Source: Aristolochia californica (Eukaryota > Streptophyta > Magnoliopsida > Piperales > Aristolochiaceae). Taken from it: a stretch of DNA of 64,000 bases. Position 1 is the stretch's first letter. Each line of letters starts with the position of its first letter. Positions 49,579 through 60,406 of this stretch are shown piece after piece. Both the position numbers and the translations under genes were made by a program. The notes beneath the pieces are model-generated. The model had not been told where the DNA came from. It saw nothing but the letters and a program-made list of their open reading frames with translations, and made no database searches. The stretch spans positions 24,909,227-24,973,226 of the forward strand of contig JARWKL010000012.1 of assembly GCA_029961685.1 (NCBI GenBank), in the 5' to 3' direction.

Positions 49579-51715
49579 CTCTAATTGATACCTTTTCGTT
49601 TTTTCCAACGCCCTCTATATATCTTCCCAGGGTTAGCATTTCTCAGTTTTTTAATCTGCTCCATTATTGATTTCTCTTAACTGGGTCGGCATTATTTTAG
49701 AAGTCAGACCGTCTCCCAGCCTCACCAAAAGGACATATGATGTCAGCACAGGTACGTGTCCAATGATCAAAGCAAAAGAAAAGCAGAAAGAAAAGCTATA
49801 AGGCTTCTCCAGATAAGGAGATAAAAACTGGTTCAGATCAAAACTTTAGTTAGAATAAAAGAAGAAGCCTTGTTGGCCGATCAATTAGGAGGGGGCTGAA
49901 GCTGAAGTATCTCCCGGAAACTTCAACTAAAAGAAACAAGCAAGTTGGTATCTTTGACTTCCCATCGTTCGATATTGGACGTAAACGAGAGTGAAGAGGC
50001 GAACACTGTGCACGGCTCGCTCTGTCTTTGAATGGCTAAAACGAGAAGCAGCGAATCGATCGGTTTACTGTTAAAAGTAAAAAAACGCAGAGACGAGAGT
50101 GGTAAATCAAGGAAGCCGTACATCCTCCTCCATTTGATTTTATGAACAGTGGTCAATGACTCAATGGAGACGACCAGACTCCGCTAGAAAGGTATTTAAT
50201 TTAGTAAGGACTGTCAAAATTTTCATGGACGAACCTCATCATGGTTTGATCAAGGGTATCTAGTGGAGTAGCATTTGATAAGGTTAAACTTGAATATCAT
50301 ATTTTTTAGATTATCATTTTTAATTTAGTACGAACGTGAATCTTGTAAGAATATATGGCAGAAGTTATCGTGAGTGATTAGGGACCATGGTTTTCAGACT
50401 CACGAGTCTGGCCTGTAACTCGTGGTAAGTCAACTTGCCTTAAAAGCTACCGAGTTTGGGTGAGAGTTGGAATCACACTTTCTGTTGACTTTGATTTTTT
50501 TTGTGATTAAGTGAAATTATATATGTTAAACCTCTAGCCAATACAATCACCACCCAGTTCCCAGCTCTGACAATATACCCATAGTTTAATCAATCGTCCA
50601 AGACTAGATTGGTCATCCTAAATCCAAAGCCTGGATTTGTACTTGAAGGCTTTGTTTGGAACTTAGAAAACGGAGAGAAAATAAAAGGAAGAGAAAGAGA
50701 AAAGAAAAGAAATTTATTTTCTCTTGTTTGGATAACCATAGAAAATGAGAGATAAAATGGAAGAAAAATATAGTTTAGAAAATAAAATTAGTAATATTTT
50801 AAAATTTTGATGATTAATATTTTCTCTCAAGTTTATATTTTTTTCTCTAAATTCTATTATTTTGTGAGAGAAAAAATAATTTTATTTTTTATTTTATTTT
50901 CTCTCAATGATTTTTTCTGTCAAACAACAGAAAATAACTCTCTCTCCCTTTCTTTTCTATGGGTTCAAAACAAGGCCTAAAAATCGGAGATTGCACCCCT
51001 TCTAAACTAAGACTAGGATTGCCTCCATTCAATCTCTTAGTTCGAGTAGCAATCGTGACTCATAAAGCACTAGAATAGTTTGAATGTTTGATACCAACTT
51101 ATATTTATAATCTATTATCTACTGGATGCATTTCTTCAAATATTTACAAGAACACCGTTACATAAGTGTTTTTAAATAAAAAAATGAAAATATTTAAAGA
51201 GGTAGATCGGCCCCAAAGGGAAGGAAGAATGATGCATAAAATGAAAAAAATTTATGTTTTAATATTTTTCATCTTCTAGAGACCCATTCGCGGTGAACAA
51301 TGAAAGAATCCATAAAATGCCAAATTTTACAGTCAATCTTTTCTGCAACGTACACAAGTGGTGCCCGTCTTCTACCATGATAGTACAAAATCACCTATCG
51401 GGCAATGCATCAGAATGTCTACAAACTGCATGTGAGGATTCATCACCATCATTAAATTCTAGTAGGTTTACACTCAGGTCATAAAGGCCAACTTACAAGC
51501 AAGCACACTTCACTAATTTGGAGAGTTAAAATGTACAATAGACCAAGATATCAAACAATTAAACTATCAAACTTACAACTCTAAGAATCCGAGATTGAGC
51601 CTGGGATTTCTTTGCTTCATGTGCTGCTATTAAGAAGAGCTGGGTAAGATCGGTATGTCTATATGCTGCATCAGCTGAGAGCGCCCACAGTACTGATGTG
51701 ATAGACTCTTAATAA
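49579..51715. other. PP2C promoter and intergenic DNA with a MITE-like element
   Basis: 49579-50200 is probably promoter of the PP2C. A MITE-like sequence occupies 50647-50978. The rest is AT-rich with no supported gene. Confidence 0.45.
50647..50978. mobile_element. MITE-like element with short terminal inverted repeats
   Basis: Left end AGGCTTTGTTTGGAACTTAG and right end GGGTTCAAAACAAGGCCT are inverted, imperfect repeats. The interior is AT-rich with mirrored A/G- and C/T-rich arms. About 332 bp, no coding. The TTTGTTTGG-type end resembles Tourist/PIF-Harbinger MITEs, but the 3-bp TSD is not clear. Confidence 0.5.
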
Positions 51716-52056
51716 TGCAAACCGTTCGATTGGGTTCAAGGTTTTATCTTAAAATGATTAACCACTCAGGAAACCTCATCTGCCAACTAATAAACTCTAA
51801 ATCTTTTATTTCACTAATCCATGTGGGACTATTCTTTAACACTCCCCCTCACATGTAGGCACATGGATAATTTGGATAGAGGCCTCACTTATGGTACGTG
51901 GATAGTTTGGGTGGGATACCCAAATAGTGAGCGGTTGTTCTAATACCATGTTAAATTGGATCCAAGGCTTTATCCTAAAATGACTAACCACTTCTTCTAC
52001 CAACGAATAAATTCTAGATATTTTATCTCACTAATATGTGGGACTATTCCTTAACT
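51716..52056 (-). mobile_element. TRIM-like miniature LTR retroelement
   Basis: Two direct repeats of about 110-125 bp (51716-51841 and 51949-52056) share AAGG(T/C)TTTATC(T/C)TAAAATGA, ATTTCACTAAT-like text and GTGGGACTATTC(T/C)TTAAC. Read on the minus strand, the right copy ends ...TTTAACA and is followed by TGGTATTAGAAC (51937-51948), a mutated tRNA-iMet primer site. The left copy is preceded by GTGAGGGGGAG (51842-51852), a polypurine tract. The internal region is only about 107 bp. No coding capacity. Confidence 0.7.
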
Positions 52057-52317
52057 CAAACAAATTTCTATAACTCAGGCTAAGCAACATTTTTCAAACC
52101 CATTTTTTCCCCCAAATGTTGATATATGTTGTTAGTGTAAAAAGACTTGAATTGAAGTCCCCAACCCTCGTCGGCCTTCCTCCCTCTCCTCTTCCTCTTG
52201 TCCTCCGTCGCAGAGCACTAGAGGTCGAGCCTCTCGGTCTCTCTCTCGACGTACCGTCGGAGCATCGCCTCCGTCGTCGTTGCCCGTTGGGCCGCCGCTG
52301 AGGAAGACGAAGACGAT

Positions 52318-52350
52318 GTTTAATTTTTCCTAAGTTAGGAAAAATTAAAC
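52318..52350. repeat. Perfect 16-bp-arm palindrome, same core as 3114-3161
   Basis: GTTTAATTTTTCCTAA, one central G, then its exact reverse complement. TTTCCTAAGTTAGGAAA is shared with the palindrome in the Ty3-type leader. The GC-rich text upstream (GAGGAAGACGAAGACGATG) also resembles that leader (about 2820-2835). Confidence 0.85.
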
Positions 52351-53387
52351 CATTGTCATAATTGGTTTAATTATCCAATTAATTAAACCATTAGTTTTTA
52401 TTTTTTGTTAATATATTATTAATTATTAATATGTAAAATATATATTATGTTATTGATAAATTAATTAATTTATTTATTTTGTATTAAAATAGTCAGTTTT
52501 AAAGTTAAACTATATCTTATGTTATTACAAAATAATTTATTTATTTATTATATTCACTTATGTTATTTTTAACTTTTTTATTTATTTTAAATAATTTATT
52601 CTAGTCACACGTAATTAGTATATTAATTTATAATAAATTTTAATCATTAATTGGTTTAATTATCCAATTGCTAGAATTAATTAAACCATTAGGTGTATTT
52701 ATTATATTCTCTTGTGTTATTTTTTAATTTTTTATTAATTTTGTATAATTTACTCTAGTCATGCGTAATTATTGTTTTAATTTATAATAAATTATAATCA
52801 TTAAGTAATATAATATAGTTTTTTTATTAATTAAGATATTAATATATTCTAATACTACACATTAAATCACTTATAAATGTAGTAACCACGTTTATTTTTG
52901 TTAATTATATGTTAAAGTATATATTTTATTTAAGTATATTATAAAAGGTTACTCATTTTTTTCTTTATATCATATTTTTCATTTGGGGGCATTAACACTG
53001 GAATCTATTTTCCAGCCAAGTGAACTCGTCTACACTAACACCCAAATAAGTTCAAGTTGAATCAATTCATTTTTAACGCTAGAAAAACTTAGATGTCACA
53101 AACTCATCAACACAATGACGCTTATCACCCACCCCATAAATCTACAACAATCGCCCTGAAAGAATAAAGAAAAAGAGACCCAACCCATCGAACAAACTGA
53201 AAACACCTTCGATCAGAACTTCGGACTACTGATTTTCCACTCAACAAAAGTAAAATCAGGAGAAGAAATACTACATGTTACCAAAAAGCAACAAAAAATT
53301 CCAAAATCCCCCAACAGACGCATGTATTGCCTATGCAGATAATGCCACTTATTGAGAGACAACAGATCCATTAAGTTCAGTCGCAAA
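52351..53387. other. AT-rich region with diverged repeats
   Basis: TTGGTTTAATTATCCAATT occurs at 52362 and 52651, each followed by AATTAAACCATTAG. Another pair (CTAGTCA(C/T)(A/G)CGTAATTA) lies at 52601 and 52755. No gene seen. Confidence 0.5.
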
Positions 53388-53648
53388 TCATAACAGCAGT
53401 ATTACCCTAGAGAGATAGATTGACCCAGCAAGGATCGTTAAGCGGAGATCGGGATAAATGGACAGCTTCGAGTGCACAAACAGGAGCATTGCCTGCTTAA
53501 TGGAATCCAACCGCTTGAAGGCTCGGCCTTTCATCTCGACCATAGCTGCCATGACTACGTCGACGCAAAAGAGAACATCTTCGCGGCAGATTCGTGAAGG
53601 CAGGAGAGTGTACGGTCGGGAGAATGGCTCCCCGCGTGCTGCTTCCAT
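53388..53648 (-). pseudogene. Truncated BABAM1/MERIT40-like fragment
   Basis: An 86-codon minus-strand reading from ATG at 53648. After FSRPYTLLPSRICREDVLFC it gives VDVV..MVEMKGRAFKRLDS and IKQAMLLFVHSKLSIYPD, which resembles the N-terminal part of plant BRISC/BRCA1-A complex member 1 (usually CIDVD..MVEMK, RLDSIKQAILLF, INPDHRF). About five residues after MVEMK are missing and similarity ends at YPD. The reading stops after an unrelated LSRVILLL tail. No further exons are seen down to 50 kb, and complete proteins are around 250 aa or more. Either a dead 5' fragment or a truncated gene; family assignment is from memory and moderate. Confidence 0.6.
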
Positions 53649-54289
53649 TTCTGTCCTCCTTCCATTTGTGCTTTTTCTTCGCGTGACTTCCGGTTGTTCT
53701 CGCTGCCGAGAGTCTATATGGGCCAGCCCACCAGTAGACTGGACAACGCCATTTGTTCTCACCGTGGTTGTATTGACGATCCAGCCCGAAATCAAGGATG
53801 ATTTTATTAATATATATAAATAATAAAAATGCTCTCGAAAAAGATAGGAGAAGGCGTCGTCTAGTTGCTTTTAAGAGTTCGGAACCCCTTGTCAATCGGA
53901 CGCAATCGAACCCCAAACGGCGGGAGTGTATCGTCTGAATGTCTAACAGATTATGGTTAACTTTCGTTATATCTATTTTTAAAATAATTATATTAAAAAG
54001 AAACTATTTATTCTGATATATTTTTTATAAGACTGAGAGTTCAAGACGCATTAACTTACTTTTCACCTTGCAAATAATCCTACTTAATTTCTCTTGCCTC
54101 AGGGCTCCACGCACATAGGCGCACGTTAGGACCTACCATGTTGTCTTTCGACGTGTCACTTTGTGGTAGAGTTCGAGGTATTTCTTCCCCAGTAGAGCAG
54201 TGCTTTTCAGCTCCCGCTTCTGGCAGATTCTAGCGTTTTCTCGTCGGATTCGTTGCGAGCTACGCAGAGAAGGCAGCCTCAGAGAAGAG
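53649..54289. other. Intergenic spacer between divergent genes
   Basis: Contains upstream DNA of the BABAM1-like fragment and the probable promoter and 5' UTR of the PITH-domain gene. Nothing else is recognised. Confidence 0.45.
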
Positions 54290-57200
54290 ATGGCTTGTAC
54301 GCATGATCACAGCTGCGAAGATCACAACTGCGCTTCAGATTGGTCTCTTTACAAGCACATAGATCTATCTAAGGTGTATTGTCTTTTCCGTTTTCTCTTC
54401 TCTCTGAAATGCGTTTTTGTTATCTTCGTTTTTACGTTTTGCATGTCGGTTTATTCTCGGAAAATGCACCGGTCTATTGGTTTTTTAGTAGCTGCGCCTC
54501 AGGTTGGTCTCCTTACAAGCACAAATATCTATGTAAGGTGTATATATCTTTTCTCTCGTCTCTAAAATGCGTTCTGTTCTCTTCTTTATTCCGTTCGTTG
54601 TGTCATTTTTTCTTAGAACATGCAGTGGTCTATTTTTTTTTCTACTGTTGTATCAATTATTACGAATTATGATGGATATGTGGCCATTGAATGTGTTTGA
54701 CATCGATTTGGGGCATTTGAAATGGTTTAGATCGTCGTCAATGTTATTGACTATGTTTAATACACTCCGCATTTGTGGTTTTCATCTCCAGCGGTTTCCA
54801 TGAATCCCTTGAGTTAATTGATGTGAATGTGCAAGAACCTGACGATGTAAATTAAGATATGATCCCCTTAATCAGTTCCGACTCTGTTTTGTTTGACTAG
54901 AGCTCCGTTCTTTTGCATTGTTGTGTTTTCAAGGTGGAGTTGCTTCTGTTATATGAGTATTCACTGCCTGACAAACTGACGTAGGAGTTACTTGATCAAA
55001 CTTCGTATGTGATCTTACAGTAAATATTACCTGTTCTCCATGATTTTCATTTCTCTTTAGCAATTCAATAAGGACACATCTCAATAAATGCGATGAGTAA
55101 GTTTCTGCATGTTTTATGTGTCTCCCGAAAAATTCTATCCATGTCAAGCCCTGTTTTTTTTGCTGATGTGACAGGGGAATAAATCAGTATTGTTTTGAAA
55201 TGTAGGAAGTCATCTTTTGGTGACAGATTCTTCAGTAAAGGCATTTTTGCTTCCCATGATTTATTGATACGTTTGATTCTATATTTTGAACCATGACAAC
55301 TACCCCATCTTCTGGAAGCTATTCAGTTTCACTCCAGGTCCATTTTTTTTACCTGCATTTTACCTGGAACATGGTTCACCTTGCTAATGAACTTCTCACC
55401 TGAAGAATTCTGTTGAATGCCCTAGCGATTGTTGCAGCCTCTTAGTTTCAAAGTGAACATGTTCAACTGTTAGCATTAGGCTGTCAAGACCTGAACGATT
55501 AAGGAGAGTTGTCAGTTTACTTGTGAAGTTAAATTTTGCTTATTAGATAACAGTGTCAAGCTGTTCTATATAAATATATATATTAAAGAGAAAAAGTTTC
55601 AGGCATTCGAGAGCTGTTTCTGGTTTATGCTGATTACAAGTATGTTGTCTAGTTGTTCCATAATTCTATGCTAGTGAGACTGTGAAACCATTGCATCTGC
55701 GGTATAGGCCTCATCTTAAAGCATACATACTCTGATTTATATTGAAGATGAAATCTTTCTCATTGCCATTGTTCTTGAAACTTGACTATTCCTCTTGCTA
55801 TTATAAAGGCTTCAGCTTTAAACGAGTCAATTGCTGGAAGTGTAAAATCTGTGTTCAAACCTTGGGAGCAGAGATTAAATTTCTCAGAGGTAATACTTTC
55901 CTTTTAATTAAGTCTATCTTATTTCTGACATTGGTTTTCATTTCTACTATTTTTTCCTTGATTTGCTTTAGCTTCTCGGAGATGGTATTGATTGTTTCAT
56001 AGTGCCATGAGGAGAACAAGATGGCTTTCTGATCTTGACAGTTATACTATTTTTTAACCATATTATTTGGTGTTACACATTATTCTGAAAATAGAAGAAG
56101 GTCATGATGCTATTTGGAGCTACAAAGTTTATTATGCTGGTCAATAACATTATATGGCTGTACAAGATCACAGTGAAAATCAGCCACAGAACTGCTGACT
56201 GCTTAAGCTATTGAAACAACATGCTGACCCTACCCCTATCAGGGTGACAGAAAACCAATTTGATAATCCGATGGGTTTGGGTCCATTCTGCTTTAAACCT
56301 TACACTTTCTCAAATAAATAAAAGAAAATTTAGGCATATGAAAAAAGAAAGAATACAAGGAATAAAGAAGCCCTAGGCAGCCTGCAGAGCAACGGTGTGT
56401 CTCACATCAAGATGTTGGTGGGAAGCACTTTCTTTTGCCAGCCAATATCAATTTCAATTTCAATTAGATTGGAGCTTCTAATTGTTGTGTGGGATTTATG
56501 CATTGGTTAAGTTTTTCAATAAGCATATTGTATTTTCGAGGTTAAGCATGTGACTTACACATCTTCCAAAATAGATGTGCTTTTTCTCCATTGCATCCAA
56601 GTTCTTTTCTATAAAAAATTGTTTTATTATTTTTAAAAAAAATTGCATCCAAGTTCTTTTTATCCTATTCTTCTATATATTTTTTTTTCTATTACCACTT
56701 TAATACCTGATTCTAGAAGATTACTGTTATTGTCATATTCTATTGAAATGCTTGTCTACGGGCATGCATATTGCCACAGTGCTTTAATTTGTTGATCACT
56801 TTGGTATGATTCTGAATCTATAGGGCTTTTTAGAAAGCAATGACGGCGATCCGGAGTTACTTGTTTTCATCCCGTAAGTAGTTTATTCCATTCCTTTTAC
56901 TGAAATACTCTCTTGCATGTGTATGTAACATCTTAAAAAACATCTTCCTAGTAGATACCACAGTCTTGATTATTATTTTTTTGTTGAAATGATCACAATC
57001 TTGATTATTATGCATCTATATTTTTTGTTTTCAAGTACTGTTAACTGTACGTACATACTTAGTGGGCTATCACATGGTGACATAAATACATTGTACTATA
57101 CACAAAATAGATGTAAATGTTTCGACACATGTGCTCTATGATAAGCCTATTGCGAATGAACTGAAATCGTGTAATAGTGTTTGTGTGCATAGGATAGTTT

Positions 57201-60200
57201 ATGAAGACCAAGAATGCTCTTTTGTGTATTTAAGGGACACAAGCCATCCAGGGATGGGCATGGGTACAAAACCCAACTCTGACCTCAAACTCCAAGCTCT
57301 AAACCCAACACTGAGAAAAATCCAGATGGGGTTGGGAAACCAACCTTGTCCCGCCCCATTCTCCTTTCCCCACACCGGCCCTGTCCGTTGAAAACCTGCA
57401 TGATCACTGCACTCACTACAAGTTTAAAATATAATTTAAAAATTGCATCAAATGATGTATAAAACAATAAAACATAAAGGTTGTTCACAGATTAATCATG
57501 ATAAATTAAGAATAATAATAAACAAATGAACATTGAAGAATGTGAAAGCAAACAATAATTAAAAAAAAAAACTGCCACCATGTAACCTACCTTCTAGCTT
57601 TTTTGTTTTTAAATTTGTTTTAGTTTTACTTAAATACCCTTGAGAAAAGCAAAACAGTTACAAAGCATATGTGTCATTTATATTATATTTATGGGTATAT
57701 GTGGCGTTTAAAAATTATATGGTATTTAAAAATCCTGTGGTTGGGTTTGGGGACACCCATCCCTGGCCTGAAATCCGAGGGTTTTTTTCACACCTTGTCC
57801 CTGACTTGTGGAGTCAAATGGGAATCCCATCCCTGAGTTTTTGAGGTCCGGTCAAGTTTCCCGGAAAACCTGACCTAATGCCCACTCTTAAAGCCGTATA
57901 AGAGAGAAGTTTGAAGAAGCAAATGAATGGTAATTGAGTTAGATGGTAGAAAATTATTGTAGTCCCATACTCTTATGTAATTGTTTACACAAAATATAAA
58001 CCCTAAACCCTAAACCATCAAAAATTACGTATTCACATACAAACTTCTAGCACAAGCATAAATAGTATAAAACATCTATATCAAACATAGTTAAAAAGTC
58101 GAGAAAGAACATTCCTCATTAAAACTAGTATAAGGACAAACCCATAAAATCAATGTTACAAAACCTGGATTGGACTGGTCTGGTTCAACTGGATACGGCC
58201 TTTCCACATCAACATATTGTAAGACCCAGAAATGGATCAAACACAGTTTCATCTGACCAGGTTTGGTAGTTCAATCATTGAATTGGCTGACTGGGTCACT
58301 TCTTGCATGGGGAAATTTTCTCCCTGCAATACAAAAGCTCCTCTTTCCTGCTCCCTCTCTCTCTTGAAATCGTATTTTCTTGATTTTGAACTACTGAATT
58401 TTCCACCCTTCTTGTCATCATCCAATGGCAAGGAGGACAGTGAGTGGCTTCGCCCTTTCCTTGTGTTGGCTGACCCTCTTCCCCTCCCCCATGTGGAAGT
58501 TCTGGATGGTAGAGAGAAGGGCAGTGGCCCTTTCCCTAAAACAGAAGGAAGGGAGCAAGGGATGGGGCTCCACACCTTCCCTCCTTTTGCATAATGAAAC
58601 CTGAAACTGAGTTTTTTAAAATTTATTTTTAAAAAGGTATTTGACATTGTATGATGTCATCCTTGGGAGAATTGGTGGTCACCTGGTTGACCCCAACTGA
58701 ACCCAGGCACTTCACCAGTTTGGTGACTGGGTCACATTTTATAACCTTGCATAACACATAAGTTAAAAAGGGCAAACATCTCTTAAAAATGGAAATACAA
58801 CCACCACCTTATCATGATGAATTGCTTGGTGCATGACAGATTTACATCGGATGTGAAGATAAAGAGCATCTCTATCATTGGTGGTGCAGAAGGAAAAAGT
58901 CCTTCGAAGATGAGAGCGTAAGCTGATTTTCCTTAACTACTCTCATGTTTAAGCGTAAAAGTCAATTTATAAGTTAAAAACTCCTGCCAAGATTTTTGCA
59001 GCTTTTCTAGAAGGTATTGCTAGATCTGGTTACCATGCTGATCTGGTGTTTCCACGTTTGACTTATCTGGTCCCTCTGCTGTCACTCTGCCCAATTGGTG
59101 TCAGAGCTTTCTTTTGTAAATGGGTTTATTGTGTTTGCAACCCAGGTTTCTTAGTTTAAGATAAAAGCAAAATATTACTTTCAGAATTAGGCCACATGGT
59201 ATATTTCTGACATGGAGTCTATTATTGAATTATTTTCCTCTAAAACTTTGGAATTCTGATTTCTTTCTTAAACTTTGTATTAGGACTCTCTCTCCACCAG
59301 TGGCTCTCCTCGTCTCTCTTTCTTGCAAAAGTCTGTGATATTTTTATTTGCTGTATTCAACTTTTGTAAGAGCACTGCAAATTGAATTGTAGGTTCATTA
59401 ACCGAGATGGAATTGATTTTTCAGATGCTCAAAATATGACTCCTGTGCAGGTAAAATTGTCTTGTCTCAGCCATCGAGTTATATTTTGTTCTTTCTGCAA
59501 ATTCTAATATCTTTTTTTTTTTTCATTCTTCAAGGAGTGGGATCTGGTTGAAAATTTGCAAGGAGTATTAGAATTTCAAACAAGGTGATGGATCCATTTA
59601 CTTGATTTATTTTTGCTTTTCAACTACCAAGATTTATAACTAACATTGTCCTTGAACGATTTTTTAATATTAGACCAGCTTCTTTTCAAAAATAGAAAAA
59701 AAAATCTTGATATGTAGTACATTTTGAGGTTTGAAGCCTTGTGAAATGAGATGCAAATCTCCTTCGAAAATTTTCACGTTTGACTAATTGTACTGACCTG
59801 TTCAAGCAGATATTCTAGGTTTCAAGGTGTCGCCAGCCTCACCCTGCATTTTTCTGAAAATTTTGGTGCTGACTCCACCCAAATTTATTATATTGGCTTG
59901 CGAGGTGAAGCTACCCAGGTATGTTATATAGTCAAGATCTAGTTATTTGCATCCTTCTGTTTTAAGTAGTGGTATCTTATTGGAATTTGTGTATTATTTA
60001 ACAGTTGAAGAGAGGTGTCGTTGCCACTATAGTTTATGAAGTCATGCCAAATCCATCTGATCACAAGTAAGTATTATTTACAATTTCATTGATATTCTTT
60101 TCATAGGAATCGAAATGTTAAAATGTCCTTTTTTTCATAAACCAATGTGTCAACTGTGTTCACTGTTGTCTGTTGGGGATGCTTAAGAATGCATTACTCA

Positions 60201-60406
60201 TTTTCTTTGCTGGATATACCCATTCAAAATTGAAAATGTCAACCGTAGCCCGCAGTCAGGATATCTCTAAAATGTTGTGGTTCATGTCCCTACACATATA
60301 TATTCTCATCTATTGGATTCTTGATTTAGTTAGAAGTAAATATATGGGCTGTCGAATCTTCTGCAGAGCACCTAACGAGGGAGGAAGTCTATCTCATGTT
60401 GAATGA
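54290..60406 (+). CDS. PITH domain-containing protein (PITHD1-like, DUF1000)
   Basis: CDS join(54290..54373, 55809..55889, 56824..56873, 58840..58917, 59393..59450, 59535..59584, 59810..59918, 60005..60066, 60367..60406), 203 aa. N-terminus MACTHDHSCEDHNCASDWSL has a Cys/His-rich start, then YKHIDLSK. The PITH domain follows: ASALNESIAGSVKSVFKPWE, FLESNDGDPELLVFIPF, VKIKSISIIGGAEGKSPSKM, FINRDGIDFSDAQNMTPVQE, LHFSENFGADSTQIYYIGLR and GEATQLKRGVVATIVYEVMP. The family is linked to proteasome-interacting thioredoxin-like proteins; this protein has no thioredoxin domain itself. All phases match over nine exons, many under 85 bp. The intron-2 acceptor (ATAAAG) lacks a good pyrimidine tract. Intron 1 carries a duplicate of the exon-1 end, and intron 3 carries a MITE-like element. 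Confidence 0.9.
54328..54655 (+). repeat. 164-bp tandem duplication covering the PITH exon-1 end and donor
   Basis: CTGCGC(T/C)TCAG(A/G)TTGGTCTC starts at 54328 (inside exon 1) and at 54492 (intron 1). Both copies run through ACAAGCACA, ATCTAT(C/G)TAAG|GTGTAT and the following intron sequence. The second copy would read CASGWSPYKHKYLCK. Confidence 0.9.
57248..57766. mobile_element. MITE-like element in PITH intron 3
   Basis: Imperfect terminal inverted repeats: CCAGGGATGGGCATGGGTAC...AACCCAAC (57248-57277) and GTTGGGTTTGGGGACACCCA...TCCCTGG (57740-57766). About 519 bp, AT-rich core, no coding. The TSD is not evident. Confidence 0.5.

Noticed and set aside
52116..52301. 61-codon Leu/Arg-rich open stretch
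   Set aside because: GC-rich patch beside a palindrome, resembles transposon leader rather than a gene; no domain.
53458..53823. 121-codon plus-strand open stretch
   Set aside because: Antisense to the BABAM1-like fragment, which has the recognisable protein.
58232..58647. Open stretches of 120 and 132 codons on opposite strands
   Set aside because: Mirror-image frames in a suspected intronic insertion; composition-driven, no domain, and the region is spliced out of the PITH gene.
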